Assembly (NCBI GenBank): GCA_021234155.1
Contig: JAJEKV010000106.1
Span: 2,784,435-2,848,434, forward strand
Source of the DNA: Isoetes taiwanensis
Lineage: Eukaryota > Streptophyta > Lycopodiopsida > Isoetales > Isoetaceae
Length of the DNA stretch: 64,000 bases
Reading direction: 5' to 3'
Position 1 is the stretch's first letter; every line of letters begins with the position of its first letter. Below are positions 35,811 to 47,351 of this stretch, one piece after another. A model generated the notes under the pieces. It did not search any database. It was not told the origin of the DNA and saw only the letters and a list, made by a program, of their open reading frames with translations. Made by a program: the position numbers and the translations under genes.

Positions 35811-36345
35811 AGAAACTCAGCCTTTGGAAAAGACAAAATTCTTGGAGAAGATAAGATGCTGCATGTTTGAGGAGCATGTTTGGGGAAGAGGTCCCCTATT
35901 TGGAAGGGGAACTTTTGAGGCGGGAAGTTTGAGGGAAGAAACTTGCCTTGGCGGCGAGCGACAGCGGCGTCGGCCAGCGGCGGCGCCGCCACCCGGAAAG
36001 TTTCTTCCTGGCTCTTCCTCGAAGAAAGCCCGTAACTTTCTTTCGTCCACCTGAAGATTACCTCATCCGACAATTTCTTGGTTTTAGAATTTTTCTTGCG
36101 GCTATAGTAGCGATTCCATCATATTCATCTTCAAGCTCGAGTTTGAGCCATTTTATGCTCAATTTGGTGAGAACTTGCTGGAATGGGCATCCTCAGGCGG
36201 AGCAGGATAGAAGCAACCGGATAGGAGCAAATATCGTATTTACGAAACATGATTTGAAACAAGTTTTGGAAGGAAATTCATATTGCAAGCAAGAAATCGA
36301 GAAAATTAGGAACCTATGCATAGCCTTTGATGTCCCTTAAAGCAA
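35811..36345 (+). other. Overlapping open frames, GC-rich core, not assigned
   Basis: Frames at 35824-36054 and 35948-36340 overlap around a GGCGGCG-rich segment. The second contains a hydrophobic Ser-rich stretch (residues about 45-62) and ends TKHDLKQVLEGNSYCKQEIE. The end looks protein-like and could be an exon of a host gene, possibly the one carrying the RNase III exons at 38.06 kb, but nothing links them. Confidence 0.25.
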
Positions 36346-37720
36346 CAACAAGACATTGAATCCCCGACGGCGGCGGCGGCAGACAAGTTTAAGAAAAACT
36401 CTGTAAAGCAGTACTCTTGTAAAAACAGTCTTTGGTGGCCGCAGCCCCGCCCAAGAAATTCTTTGAAAGTTACCTAAAAAGTAAAGAGCTGAAACCTTAG
36501 GTAATCTTGGTGTGAAAGGTTCTGAAACCCCATTACTCACTTGTTAGGGCCTTTGAAGTAAGCAAATCTTATGCCCACGTTGGTTTGAAGAACTCTTCTT
36601 TGTGTCATTCTTCTTTTCTGAGATAAAGCCCGGTCTTGAGTAGATGGTCGCCACTCCTTTTCCACAAGGCTACAAATTCGTCCCTTCAAGACTTGTTCTA
36701 CTATGGAGCTCTCCTCGAATACATTTCCTTCAAATTTGTTTTACTTGGTTTATTTTCAAAGTAAGTAAAGCACGTTTTGCCTTTCTCTTGTCTTAGTCGG
36801 TAATGTGTTCTAGTTTTTTGGTCGATGATACCATCATGGCGGTTAAAATGGGTTCTCCTCCAATAAGTTTCGGAAGTGATTACTCGAGGGGAGTATCGTA
36901 GACTTGCAATCGATGTTGCCAAAAGCAGAATGGTTCTTCTTGGTCAAGCGGTCAATTCCCAAGTTGCATAACGGGTCATATCCTGGCCTAATGCTTGCTA
37001 CCATTGGCGAGGAGGTTGATATAAAGGTTTGTTCATTGTCTCTTATGCTTTCGATATGCCCAAGAATCAAAATTAGAACCTTTTTCTTTTTTATCTTGCA
37101 TAGCATACTTGATTTAATCTTTGTCCCTCTGTTTTGCAAAGATAGCGTATCTTCTCCATGATTCAAGGATATAGATAACCTGTTTAACATTGCAGACCCA
37201 TAAAAGTTTAGAGTTAGAAAAACCCATGTGCGAGGGCTTACCTATTCTGATGTGAATAAAGAATCGTAGGTATTTATCTGAGAATCAATGTTGAGAATGT
37301 AACATAAGAAGTTGCATTAACTTGAATATGGGGAATATGTGTAACGAAATGGCTTAGGAAATGAGCAACGTTCTTGATAAAGGCAATTAACATTTGAGCT
37401 AATAGTTACTTGAGACCCATCAAAGCGACGAAAATCCACCAAAGGTATGCTTCTTACTTTCGATTTTCAAATGCATGGGACCATTTCCTTGTGACATTAC
37501 AAGAATTGGGTGGAAGTAATTGGAATTTTATTTGCCAACCCGAATAAAAATAGTCGACAATGTAGTTAGATTTTTTCGGGGCAGGGGAACAAGAGGGGCA
37601 AGCTAGTCTTCTTAGCATCTGCAAAGGGCCAAACATACATAGAGTGGAAACCAAAGGCATCATAGCTCTGGCATGAAAATCCTTTTGCTATAGAATATGC
37701 ACATCTTTCTAATTTTCGCG
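36346..37720. other. Unassigned DNA
   Basis: Plus-strand readings near 36905-36960 (DVAKSRMVLLGQAVNSQV in mixed frames) and 36700-36770 look locally protein-like and end at possible donors (AAGGTTTG near 37025). No family is recognised. Confidence 0.3.
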
Positions 37721-37747
37721 TGTTTGTTATTCATCAAATGTTTGCGG

Positions 37748-37855
37748 CACCATTTTATTATTCTTTCGGCTTTCTTGAATTCTATGTATAATAATGATTT
37801 GCACCTTTTTATTATTCTTTCGGCTTTCTTAAAATCTGTGTATAATAACGAAGAA
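37748..37855. repeat. Tandem duplication, ~49-bp unit
   Basis: TTATTATTCTTTCGGCTTTC followed by TTGAATTCTATGTATAATAA is repeated once with small changes. Frames on both strands repeat the same peptide. Confidence 0.85.
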
Positions 37856-38061
37856 TTGGAAAGTGCTTCCACGCACTCCATCTTCTAAATGGGTCTTTCA
37901 AGCAGATGGTATTTGGTATTACTTCATTTGCCTTATTACTAACCTCCAGCCCATTCCAACCTTCCAGCCAGAAGTTGATTCAACCTGTCGTTTTGAGTAT
38001 TGGAGTTCTCACTGATTGCACATGAATTCAAGCATTGAGTAGTTGAAGACATTATTTGCAG

Positions 38062-38402
38062 ATTTGAGCTAAGGCAGGCCATCATCAATAGGGAGAATTA
38101 TTCCTTTGTTGCTTTTCGTAAAGGCTTACATGTTTACTTGCAAAAGGCTTGCCCTACCCTTGAATATGAGATTAGCAATTTTGCTCGGAACTTGATGGAA
38201 GAACATAAGTTTTTTACACCTTATGGGATCTCAAGGGAAAGCTCACCTAAGGTATGCTCTTCTTCTATAGAAACATTATAGTTCATGGTGATCTGCTTAG
38301 TATTTATGTAAGTAATGTTTGCAGGTTATTGGAGACATGGTGAAGACTTTAGCGGCATCAATTTACCTGGATTCGAATTATAATCTGGAAACTGTTTGGA
38401 AT
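38062..38402 (+). CDS. RNase III domain exons (Dicer-like or RTL), partial
   Basis: Two exons join cleanly. 38062-38251 reads ELRQAIINRENYSFVAFRKG, then LHVYLQKACPTLEYEISNFA, and ends SSPK before GTATGC. 38325-38402, after TTTGCAG, reads VIGDMVKTLAASIYLDSNYN then LETVWN before GTATGT. The order LRQA-(I/V)NREN-...-GLH-YL and KV-GD-V...IYLDS is the second half of the RNase III fold that cuts double-stranded RNA, as in plant Dicer-like and RTL proteins. The conserved Asp is present (GDMV), but the catalytic Glu three residues later is Lys. Just upstream, 37988-38050 has a possible worn signature helix (LEF in another frame). No PAZ, helicase or double-stranded RNA-binding domain was found nearby, so it is a fragment or an inactive relative. 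Confidence 0.7.
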
Positions 38403-39170
38403 GTATGTATGAACTTTTCGAAGAAAGTACTGGCTTATGTAATTTTTTATGCCTTGTTCACAAGCCCGTTTTGCATGCCTGATTAATAAAAAAGCGGCTT
38501 CATGCTCTTAAATCATTAGCTTTGGAGATCCAGAGCTTTAACCATTTTATAGCCATTAGATCGAAGCATGTTTGTCCATTTCGCTCCTTTGTACCTCCTC
38601 TGTTCATTTGTGATTTTCGTTTCCTCTCTATTTTGGCGGCTACTTCATCGTGCGCTTTGAGTGATGAAGACACCTTCTTCTTCTTTGGCTAGGAAGCTGG
38701 ATCAACCAAAGAGCAAAATAACTCCACAGTTGGTATGGTATTCAACCCTTTCGATCACCATGAATCGTCTCAGTCGGTTACAGCGGGATGTCATTCATTA
38801 GATCCTTTTTTATGGTTAATAGCCAGTTTTTGCTCACGATTGAGTGTCTTCACGGGCGTTGGACCAATTTGGACTTAAACTTTGTTCCAACGCCGATCCT
38901 CACTTGCATACAAAATCTTCGCTGCATGCTTTAAATTGTGACAGACTTTGTTTCTTGATATTTATCGTTAATCGTGGCGTTTCTAGTTTGCTTCTTTACT
39001 CTTGTTTTTTCTGTTTTTGGTGTCGAAGGTGCGTTTAATGCAGGATAACTGGTGAAGGATAAGGATGCCATTTCTGACCAAGGATGTGACCAAGTTTACT
39101 AATGCATGCGTAACCCACTTGAGAAGGCTAATTCTTTTTAGACGTCATAGCAGCTGTCCGTGGACGTTAA
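38403..39170. other. Unassigned DNA downstream of the RNase III exons
   Basis: No further exon of the RNase III gene could be recognised. The frame at 38844-39038 is hydrophobic and Cys-rich without a known motif. Confidence 0.3.
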
Positions 39171-39176
39171 AATAAA

Positions 39177-39199
39177 CTTCCTTCCTTCCTTCCTTCCTT
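39177..39199. repeat. (TTCC)n microsatellite
   Basis: Five to six CTTC/TTCC units in a row. Confidence 0.9.
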
Positions 39200-40480
39200 A
39201 GGACAGCAAAAGAGCAACTAGTACGTTACACATAGTTATCTCGGTCGCGATTACAATGTACACACCTTCCCCTTTAGTGATGATTGATTTTCCGCAGTTA
39301 TTTTAGGAATGAACCTCTGTCAACTCTAATGTATGGTTGTCAAATGTTACTTCACAAGAAGAGCTCATATAGTTTGTATTAGATCTCTTGGATGACAAGT
39401 ACACGGCAAATTTTTTTTTGAGTTGTCGCGGTGTACGAGCACGATTGCTTGAGCCTATTGTTACACCCGGATAGCTCTATTTTGCATCCTATTGAGCAAC
39501 TAAAGGATATTTCTGCAGAAGAGAGGCTGGGCATTCGATTTGCTCCTTGTTTCATATGGCGGAGGTGTTGAAGTGAAAGCAAAGGTAAATGATGAAGTTC
39601 TTGGAATTTGTCAACATCGCGAAAAAAAAATAATACGAAGGCTAACAACGATGAAGGCATTGGAGCATATTGCAAATAGAAGGCCTCAATGAAGGACATT
39701 TTTACACAGCGATGGTCACTAATTTGAAACTTTATTTTCAGTAGGACCTTACAAGAAGTATTAATGCTAAACTTGAAAATTATGGCCATTTTCCAGGAAG
39801 CAATCACTGGAAATGTGCAAAACCTTTCCCAACATACAAAATTGTATATTCTTTAAAAACGTACACTTTTAACATGATATTGAAGTGGAGCAGACAAAGC
39901 TTTTGAACTAACATACAAGTATTAAACTACTTTTTGAAGCCAAGGTGAATAAGATAAGATAAGATAAGATGAATTTTTACGTCCATGGGAACCCAACGGG
40001 TTATGGGACGGCACATGCAAAGAACAACAGCCCATCTAAAACCTGGGGACTAGGCCCCATCACCAAACACAATAACCAAATATTAAAAGGCTACCAAGAA
40101 TAAGATAAGATAATGCTAATGCTAGTGGTAAATTTATGCTTCTAAAATTATCTAGACATAGCCAAGGATTGGAAGGCCATTGATCTAGAATAATTGCTAG
40201 TGGTGAATAGAAACCGTGAACCTGACATTGGCAAAGCATCAGACATTGAGACTTAAAAATGTAAGCTCCCAAATCCTAAGGTTTACGAATATATGGTCAA
40301 AGATTTACAAATATATGGCAGCAGTTAATGTGAAGTGCTTTGGCTTGACGTCTTATATAAGATTTGTTAATTGGATTAAATATAAACCATTCAAACAACC
40401 TTATATGGATTTACAAATATATTGTCAGGGATTTACAAATAATGGCATCAGTTAATATGAAATGCTTTGGTAATCCCATC
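39200..40480. other. Unassigned AT-rich DNA
   Basis: The minus frame at 39807-39379 is 142 codons long, but it is Ser/Leu/Phe-rich with no motif and is not supported as a gene. AAGATAAGATAAGATAAGAT occurs near 39950-39970, and the phrase ATTTACAAATATAT with AATGTGAAGTGCTTTGG is repeated near 40305-40345 and 40410-40470. Confidence 0.35.
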
Positions 40481-40486
40481 GATCCG

Positions 40487-41045
40487 AGCCCTTGGATCGA
40501 AATTCTAGAGGGGGTGAGCATACATGCCTTGCATGCATGCATGCATGCATGCATGCATGCGGTGCATGGCTTCTCTGATTGGAAGATCGCTATATTAGGC
40601 GAGGTTCTTCATCAACGTCTCATCGGCGCTTCCTCTTCTCTCCCAGCAGTACTTATTCTCTATTTTTTGAAACCATGCAGGGAAGGGGCTTCTCCCTGCG
40701 TGTATTGACCAATTTGGCGTTTCTTTCATGTTGTTTCTCGGCCTTGCCTCTTCTTTAGCCATAATCCTTTGACCTTCGTCCTCGATCCCGTTTTGATAAG
40801 GAAGTTCTCTTCTATTCGGGAGGGTTTTGTCGTTTTCATGCGAGCCCATTCTAGAATCCCATTGATCCGAGCCCTTGGATCAAAATTTTAGAGGCGAGCA
40901 TGCGTCTTCATGCATGCATGGATCGCGGTGCATGCCTTCTCTGGTTGGGAGATCGCTATATTAGGCGAGGTACTTCATCAACATCTCATCAGACGCTTTC
41001 TCTTCTCTCTCAGTAGTATCTTATTCTCTATTCTTTGAAACCCAC
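40487..41045. repeat. Tandem duplication, 369-bp period
   Basis: Two direct copies begin ATCCCATCGATCCGAGCCCT (40487) and ATCCCATTGATCCGAGCCCT (40856). Both continue through the GCATGC tract, GGAAGATCGCTATATTAGGC-type sequence and TTATTCTCTATT near their ends. The first copy holds an expanded (GCAT)n at 40529-40560, whereas the second has only ATGCATGCATGG. No coding function is supported. Confidence 0.9.
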
Positions 41046-41313
41046 CCTCTCCCCCTTAATTGTTTAATGTATTTGTCGCCTGGCATGTGTGACCAGCCCC
41101 TCTATTTGAAGAGTTTTTTGTTTTGAACGAAGAATCCAAAAATTTCATAACTCTTTGTAGGTTGTGGCAACAACCTGTAACTTGTCAACCTTGCCGCTCG
41201 TCGAACATAGCAAGTTTTGGACTTTCCGAGTTGACTTTGAACTATGATTTAAGCCACTTCACCTTTCGGCCATAGAGGGCAACCCTCCGTGCGCAGCACC
41301 TTGTTTCTTTTGT
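41046..41313. other. Unassigned spacer
   Basis: I see no gene or repeat partner here. It directly precedes the minus-strand LINE ORF1 copy. Confidence 0.3.
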
Positions 41314-42640
41314 CTAGTATTGGCTGCGGGGAGTTTGGATGAGGCTTGCCCTTTCTTGTGTTTTGGCTTTTTCCTTTTTATGATTCTCTAGCAGAGAGAA
41401 GTTTAATTTGTCAGCCTTAATCTCAGAGGATTTTTGCAGATAAGTATCATCTTCCCAGTTAGCTTTAATGAAAGCATTATTAGGATCAGAATTTTCTTTT
41501 TCATTATTAAAATCTGCTAAGGAATGTGAACATTCCCAAAATTTAGACTTGCGATATTTATGATTTAATAATGAATTAGAAGTCAAAATATCTGGGTTTT
41601 GAGAAACTTGCCTGGAAATGAGTTGCTCCAAATCCTTATTATTTGCATTCAGATCATGATTCTCTTGGTCTTGCAAATCTTGTATATGCAGGGACATGTT
41701 AGGTTGAGCATCTATATTGCTGACCAATTCTGCATTGGAGCCATATCTGTTGATTTTCAAAAGACCTTGGCTTCTATCTTCTTTGTCACATATTTTGTCT
41801 ATATCTGTATCTGTATCTGTGCAAATCCCTTTGTTGCTGTCCATAATCTCAATCTCAATGTTATTCTGATTTCTGGAGTCACTACTTTCTGGAGTACTGT
41901 CTTGAGAATCCTTAATGACCATATTATTTAAATTCATATCCTGCTGAAGTTCTGCTAACTAGTTTGCAATGACTGGGGAGAGGCCACCAAAATTATCTGT
42001 AGGAATTGTCTGTGAATTAATGTTTGGAGAGAGGTCAATGAGATCTGGTTCATGGAAGGTTGAGGTAGGGGGATTTAAGGATGATGGGACAAAGGCAATT
42101 GGCTCCAATATGTCTGCACAAATATCCTCAGATAAATCAGTTAGAATGTTAAAACTGTTAGACCAGAAAACCTTTGATGAAGTATCTTTGGATGAATTGG
42201 TAGTAATGTCTTGATGTGCTGATGAAGGGTGATGTTGGAGCTACAGTAGATATACATAATTTTGGGCCAGGATGCTCTCCTTTAATTTTGAGCCAATATG
42301 CTCAGTTTCCCTGTTTTGCTCAGTACTTTCCATATCTTTAATTAATGGAACCTCATTTCCATTGATTTTTGTTTTGATTGTGTTCTTGTCTCTGTAATTT
42401 TTGTCATTGGAGTCGAGCTTTCCATACTGCTTGCCTTTATCTTTTGAATATAGTCCAGAACTTGAATGTACAACAATTCCTTTGTTATACTATTTATGTT
42501 GCAAGTTGTACATAATATTGTTTTTACTAGATTCCAAAATGGAATTCAAAGTATTATGTAGATCCAAAGTGTTGTGAGTCACTGGAGCCTTTCCCTTTGA
42601 TATTGACTCAACGTTTTATGCTCTAATGTGTTAATCCGGT
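41314..42640 (-). pseudogene. Second copy of LINE ORF1 C-terminal segment
   Basis: The minus frame at 41937-41314 (207 codons) is the longest in the window. It reads an acidic Asn/Asp/Ser-rich protein containing NNKDLEQLISRQVSQNPDIL and FNNEKENSDPNNAF, parallel to the minus frame at 9789-9400 (DMEQLISRQVLNSPNSDNL, FNHDKENSNQNS). Nucleotide similarity continues on its 5' side: AAGGCAATTGGCTCCA with ATCAGTTAGAATGTTAAAAC at 42090-42155 parallels AGGCAATTGGCTCCATTATT at 10024. The zinc-knuckle part and the endonuclease are absent here. This copy is independent of the intact insertion at 7984-12429 and somewhat diverged from it. Confidence 0.75.
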
Positions 42641-43120
42641 TGTTGTACATCATGTTTGAATTCTAAAAATTGCATGGTTACACCCTAATTACATTATATG
42701 TACGTTGATAAGAGTTAGGTTCTATGTAGATATAAGTAGAACGCATCATTTATTATATTATGGATAGTTGTTGTTGGAGCATTTTAACATATACTTTTGT
42801 CCAAAATTACGTATAGTAGAGGTTAACATGACTTATGAACACTCCAAAAATCATTAAACTGTAGCTTGTATAGTTAGCAATTCATGGCCACAAGAATTAA
42901 ATCAAAACTTGTTAAAATAAGAGAGAAATAATTCTTGAACCTCGAGCAGCTTTTTTGACCAAAATAGGGTTTGATGGCTTCCCCCGATGTCAGATGATAG
43001 CAAAAAAATATGAGAACATAAAACTCAATGTGTTCTCTCACAAAAAAGACAAATACCTCCAACTTTATCAAGGTTTAGATCACTTTATGCTAGAAATATC
43101 GAAGAAGGCAGTTCTGGAAC
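42641..43120. other. Unassigned AT-rich DNA
   Basis: No motif is recognised. The overlapping frames at 42874-43146 on both strands are AT-rich and unsupported. Confidence 0.35.
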
Positions 43121-43610
43121 TGTGCAAAAACTGCCAAATTCTCTAATGTTTGAGCAATCATCACAAGGCATAGATGATCCCATTGGTCTTGAAATTCTCA
43201 GAGGCATTAAGAAACAAGTTAAAAGATATGGATGCACATGGCTTGGCCTAAAAGCTTGTAGCTATTGCATCAATTTGCACAGGGTGCCACAAGCTACAAT
43301 TCAAACAGATAGATGGGAGTGGCTGCACTTGTCATGAGAGTCGAGATTATGTGCATGCCAATTGCATGTTATTGAAGATGAAAATCATACAATTCTCAAA
43401 TGTCTGGCTTTTGTAATGGTTATAAATTGTTATTTGATATTAGCATTACATTCCATGCTTTTACAACTTCTCAAAGCACCATCCATGCATGACTTGGCAT
43501 TACACATGCTTGAGGTATTAGATGCGTATCTTCAACTGCTGAGCCATCATCACAAGATCGAAAAAGAAATTCTAACCTTGTAAGATTTTCACCCTCTCTA
43601 AGGAGGTTAT
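43121..43610 (+). pseudogene. Second copy of LINE ORF2 C-terminal fragment
   Basis: This parallels 34150-34450. It reads WLGLKACSYCINLHRVPQAT, then WEWLHLS, then in another frame VIEDENHTILKCLAF, the closing Cys/His motif of a LINE ORF2. The shared tail CATCCATGCATGACTTGGCA and CTTGAGGT-TTAGATGCGT is present in both. This copy keeps Cys and His residues that the other has lost. Confidence 0.6.
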
Positions 43611-43798
43611 CGCTGACTTTTTTTTGATGAGTCACATTCATCACATTTTTCATTACAAGTTACTAGAAATTTGGCCTCAAAATGCAAAAACTAACTAAAT
43701 TTTAACAATTACACTTAATTTTAATGCTTATAAATTCAATTTCAAACCGAAAAGAACAATAACTTACTATCTCTACTACAAATAAATCATGCCCATTC

Positions 43799-43945
43799 TT
43801 GGGTGTAGTGGTTAGAACATCTCTTTGGCCTAATCCGATACGGGTTCAAATCTCGATTATTATGATTGGGTCGAGGACATGTGTAGTGCAAGTCTCAGTC
43901 TCACCTGCGGTGTGTTTTCTCCATTTAACAAAAAGCAAAAAGCAC
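43799..43945 (+). mobile_element. tRNA-derived SINE-like sequence
   Basis: TGGGTGTAGTGGTTAGAACA near 43799-43822 matches an RNA polymerase III A box, and GGGTTCAAATCTCG near 43851-43864 matches a B box about 30 bases later, the tRNA spacing. The body then continues without a tRNA 3' half and ends near an A-rich AAAAAGCAAAAAGCAC. It cannot fold as a complete tRNA, so a SINE is more likely than a tRNA gene. Confidence 0.55.
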
Positions 43946-44495
43946 ACCAGAAGACTTTGACAAGGTTTTACTTAAACATGTGTTCTCTTTAAAGTTGGCA
44001 AGGTTTTACTTAGACATGTGTTCTCTTCAAAGTAGGCGATTGGGAGCTAAGGCTATGGACTTAGTAGTATATCTTATTATCACTTTGATATTGAATTTCA
44101 GTAAGGTGGAAGATCCACCTAGAAATTAATCATCCTTTATAAGTTAAATCCTAATGGTGAAAGATCCATCTAGAAATTAATCATCCTTTATAAGTTAAAT
44201 CCTAATGGTGATTTATACACGTGTATGGAAATTTTGCTATGTAGGTTATTTTGTGTCCATATCATTTTCTACATTTATTTGAACATTTATTGTTTCATAG
44301 CACATATAAATTTTTAAATACGTGTATGCATATGGATATCATATTTATTGATGTCTATTGTTAAATTTGAATGTCCTTAAGATTTCAAATATAAGTTCCA
44401 CCTCACAAATTACATGTTCTATGAATATAAGAAACTTGAAAGACCGTGAATATAAAAAACTTGTGCTTCCACCTCACAAATTACATGTTCTGCCA
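43945..44495. repeat. Three successive small tandem duplications
   Basis: AAGGTTTTACTTAAACATGT with GTTCTCTT is repeated (43959 and 43995). AGATCCACCTAGAAATTAAT with CATCCTTTATAAGTTAAATC is repeated (44110 and 44162). TTCCACCTCACAAATTACAT with GTTCT is repeated (44396 and 44466). Each is a simple two-copy duplication with a different unit. Confidence 0.9.
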
Positions 44496-47340
44496 TCAAT
44501 ATTGATAGAAGCCTAGAAATTGAAAATCTGCAGAACAACACGTGGAGTCTGAAGATTCTAGCTAGATTTATTTGATAAGTAAAAGGCATTGACTTATCGC
44601 CATGAGGAGAGCTAAGAAATTAATTTTCTCTACCCCATTAGTCCGCATCTACATAAACGTAGTATCTTATAAGTTTATAGAAAATTGTCCATTATAAGTT
44701 TATCAACCCTTCATTATATTCTCTAGCAACAAGAATGCTTTTGTTCAAATGTAGACAACAAAATAAAGAAGTGAAAAGAGTTCTCTTACCTTCACCATGG
44801 GAAGCACAATTGAGGTATGCCCTGTCAAGTTTGTCATCTTTGCCATCTTCACTCACTTCTATAGGGTCAATTAATTCTGGTTGTAGCCATGGGAGATCCT
44901 GATCTCATATATTATCTCAATAGATTATGTTAAAACTTAATGCATTTGTCTGCAGTGCCTCCCTTCCATCAAAATTACTTTGTAGCTTCTGGGGTGATCG
45001 TTAAAGCAATGCAGATAAAAGGTCCTGTAGATCTAGATCTGCTTGTCATATACTCCTTTCTCCTGCATAATAAGATGGTGGTGCTATCCAATGCAACATC
45101 GTTCTTGTTCAAATATAGGAGGGTCCATCCTGATGACGTGGAACTGACACGTGGATAGGCTAGGATTGCAAGAAAAGTTGTAGCCCAGTAGGCCTGATGT
45201 GCTAAAAAAAGAAAAAACTAACATATAAGGTGAAAAAATACCAGTGGCTCCCTATAAGACTCAAAAGTAATTGCTCCCACATTATAGCAATTGCATCCAT
45301 TCACTCTAAAAAGACTCAAAGGGTCCTTTCAAACTCAAAATAAGGAAGAAAAAGGCTTTGATGAATGAAGGTAGGGAGAAACTAGAAATGAGAACAAAGG
45401 AACAAGTTAGTTCAGAACATCTTCAAATTACCATAAAAAGTGACACCTCGAGCATATCATCACGTCGTATGATCATATGAGAATTGAGATAAATGGCTAA
45501 AAAACATAGTCCTTAATATTCCCGTATCATTCATACTCTATAAGTAGGACAAACAGCTAAGTCAGGATACTTGTACGAGAGATTATCTACAAAGTGCTGG
45601 GTAGGCATTCAAGACAAGGCAGCATGAACATAAAGGGAAATAAAAAGTTGGAAAACGAATTTAAAGATAAGCACACTAGAACACAATCCAAACTTTCTAA
45701 AAGATGGTGACTAACTATTAGAATAGGGCAACGAGTCAAGAACATTTTTTACTATTCATTTGAATAGCCATACAAAGACCATCCCAAGGTAGAAAAGGCC
45801 ATACCCAGGTAAACAAACCAATTGCACATTGAAACAATGAAACATACCTCAGTGTTCCAGAATCTACTATTAATAAAAACCTTGGTCTTCTAGAAGTAGC
45901 TAAAACCATCTTGAACTGCTACCTTGCAATGCACGAAGCACGAAAGCATTATTTAAAGGAACCCTCCATCCAATCTGACCACTTAGCTAGCAATATCAGG
46001 ATGGGACATAAAGACAATAAGTTATATCTGGCTTTGAGGCAATTGCAAAAAGGTAGATCAAACCAGTTCGTAAATCCTCTCCTTGAGCCCTTAACGTACT
46101 TTGATCATATGGTGAACCACAGATCTTGCCGCCCCAATTCGAAAATTAGACTCTTAGATGGTTATAGAAAAGTAAAATGCGCTCAACCAAATAAGATCTT
46201 TGGTTGTGGAGATGTAGCTCGTTGAACTTTAGCCTCTATTTATAAATGTCTCTACGCCTTAGTTTTCTTTAACAAACCTTTGCTTTGTCTTTTTTCTTCC
46301 TAACTATGATATATACACTAGCTATGATTTGGCATAATGCATAATCATATTGGTCAGTCGTCCAAGCTCATTTATTAGACGTTAACCTTAAACCATATCA
46401 GTTTCCCATGAAGGAATCTGAACTGGGAGACTTGCATACTAAACTTGGAGGTAAGATTATTGCTTTCCCATGAGTTGCACAAATCTGAAGATTGATTCGT
46501 GCCATATAAGGAGCAAGAACACAAATCTGGCGTCGATACACAAAAACAAAAAGCGGGTCCAAAACTTGGCGCAAAAATAGGGATGGATTACTGTTTTAGT
46601 CCATATCTGAAACTTGAGTCCATTGAGATGGAGACAATCATGGGAACCTCCGCGTGATAAATCGGCCTTAAGAAAACACCTTCCGGGTTTGGGGTCGATG
46701 AAAAGCGTCCTAATGAGGCGGCTACTCATAAGTTAGTCTTCACGAAATTTTTGAGCCACATGGCAAGGTAAGCTGAAAGGAAATAGGAGGGATTTGTTCC
46801 AATGAGCAAGCAATTTTGATCCTAAGTTTCTTGGCAACAGATAAGGAATCTTGACCTGATTAGCATAAATTTAAGCGTTCTTTCAACATATCGACAAATT
46901 ATGTTCTAGACAATGACAAAAAAAGACTTTTGAACTTGGCATTAATGTGCAAAAGAGGAGTTTTTGGACTTGGGCATTAATGTGCAAGCTCAGGTTAGAA
47001 ACCGGAGTCGACTAACGGACTAACGTCAAGTGTTCATAGGAACAATATGGAAACCGGGGATATCATTCCGGCTGCAGAATGGAAGATGGGGCTACATATT
47101 CTAAATGAGGTGCATCTGGGACTACCAGAGTTATCGGATCCGTCAATCCTACGGCCCAGACCGTATGTCGGATCCAATCAATCCCTGACCCGCGGCCAGG
47201 TATGTTGGAGCCTCTAGGCACCTTTCGTTTCGCTTATGGTCATTTATGATTCAGGACGCCTATGATTTTGAAATGTGAAATATGAGTTTGCCTAAGATTT
47301 TGATGGAATATCGAGCCTCTATATAAGCCGCTGAGGTTTA
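44496..47340. other. Unassigned DNA
   Basis: No recognised gene lies in this 2.8-kb stretch. The frames at 44940-45158 and 45911-46225 (104 codons, basic, no known motif) and minus 46729-46457 are the most open. A direct repeat of CTTGGCATTAATGTGCAA occurs near 46935 and 46970. Confidence 0.35.
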
Positions 47341-47351
47341 GAATATGAAAT

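Noticed and set aside
39379-39807. 142-codon minus-strand frame
   Set aside because: No start context, motif or splice partner; composition (Ser, Phe, Leu, Ile) fits AT-rich noncoding DNA.
43799-43880. Functional tRNA gene
   Set aside because: A and B boxes are present but no acceptor stem pairing or complete cloverleaf can be drawn; SINE is the better explanation.
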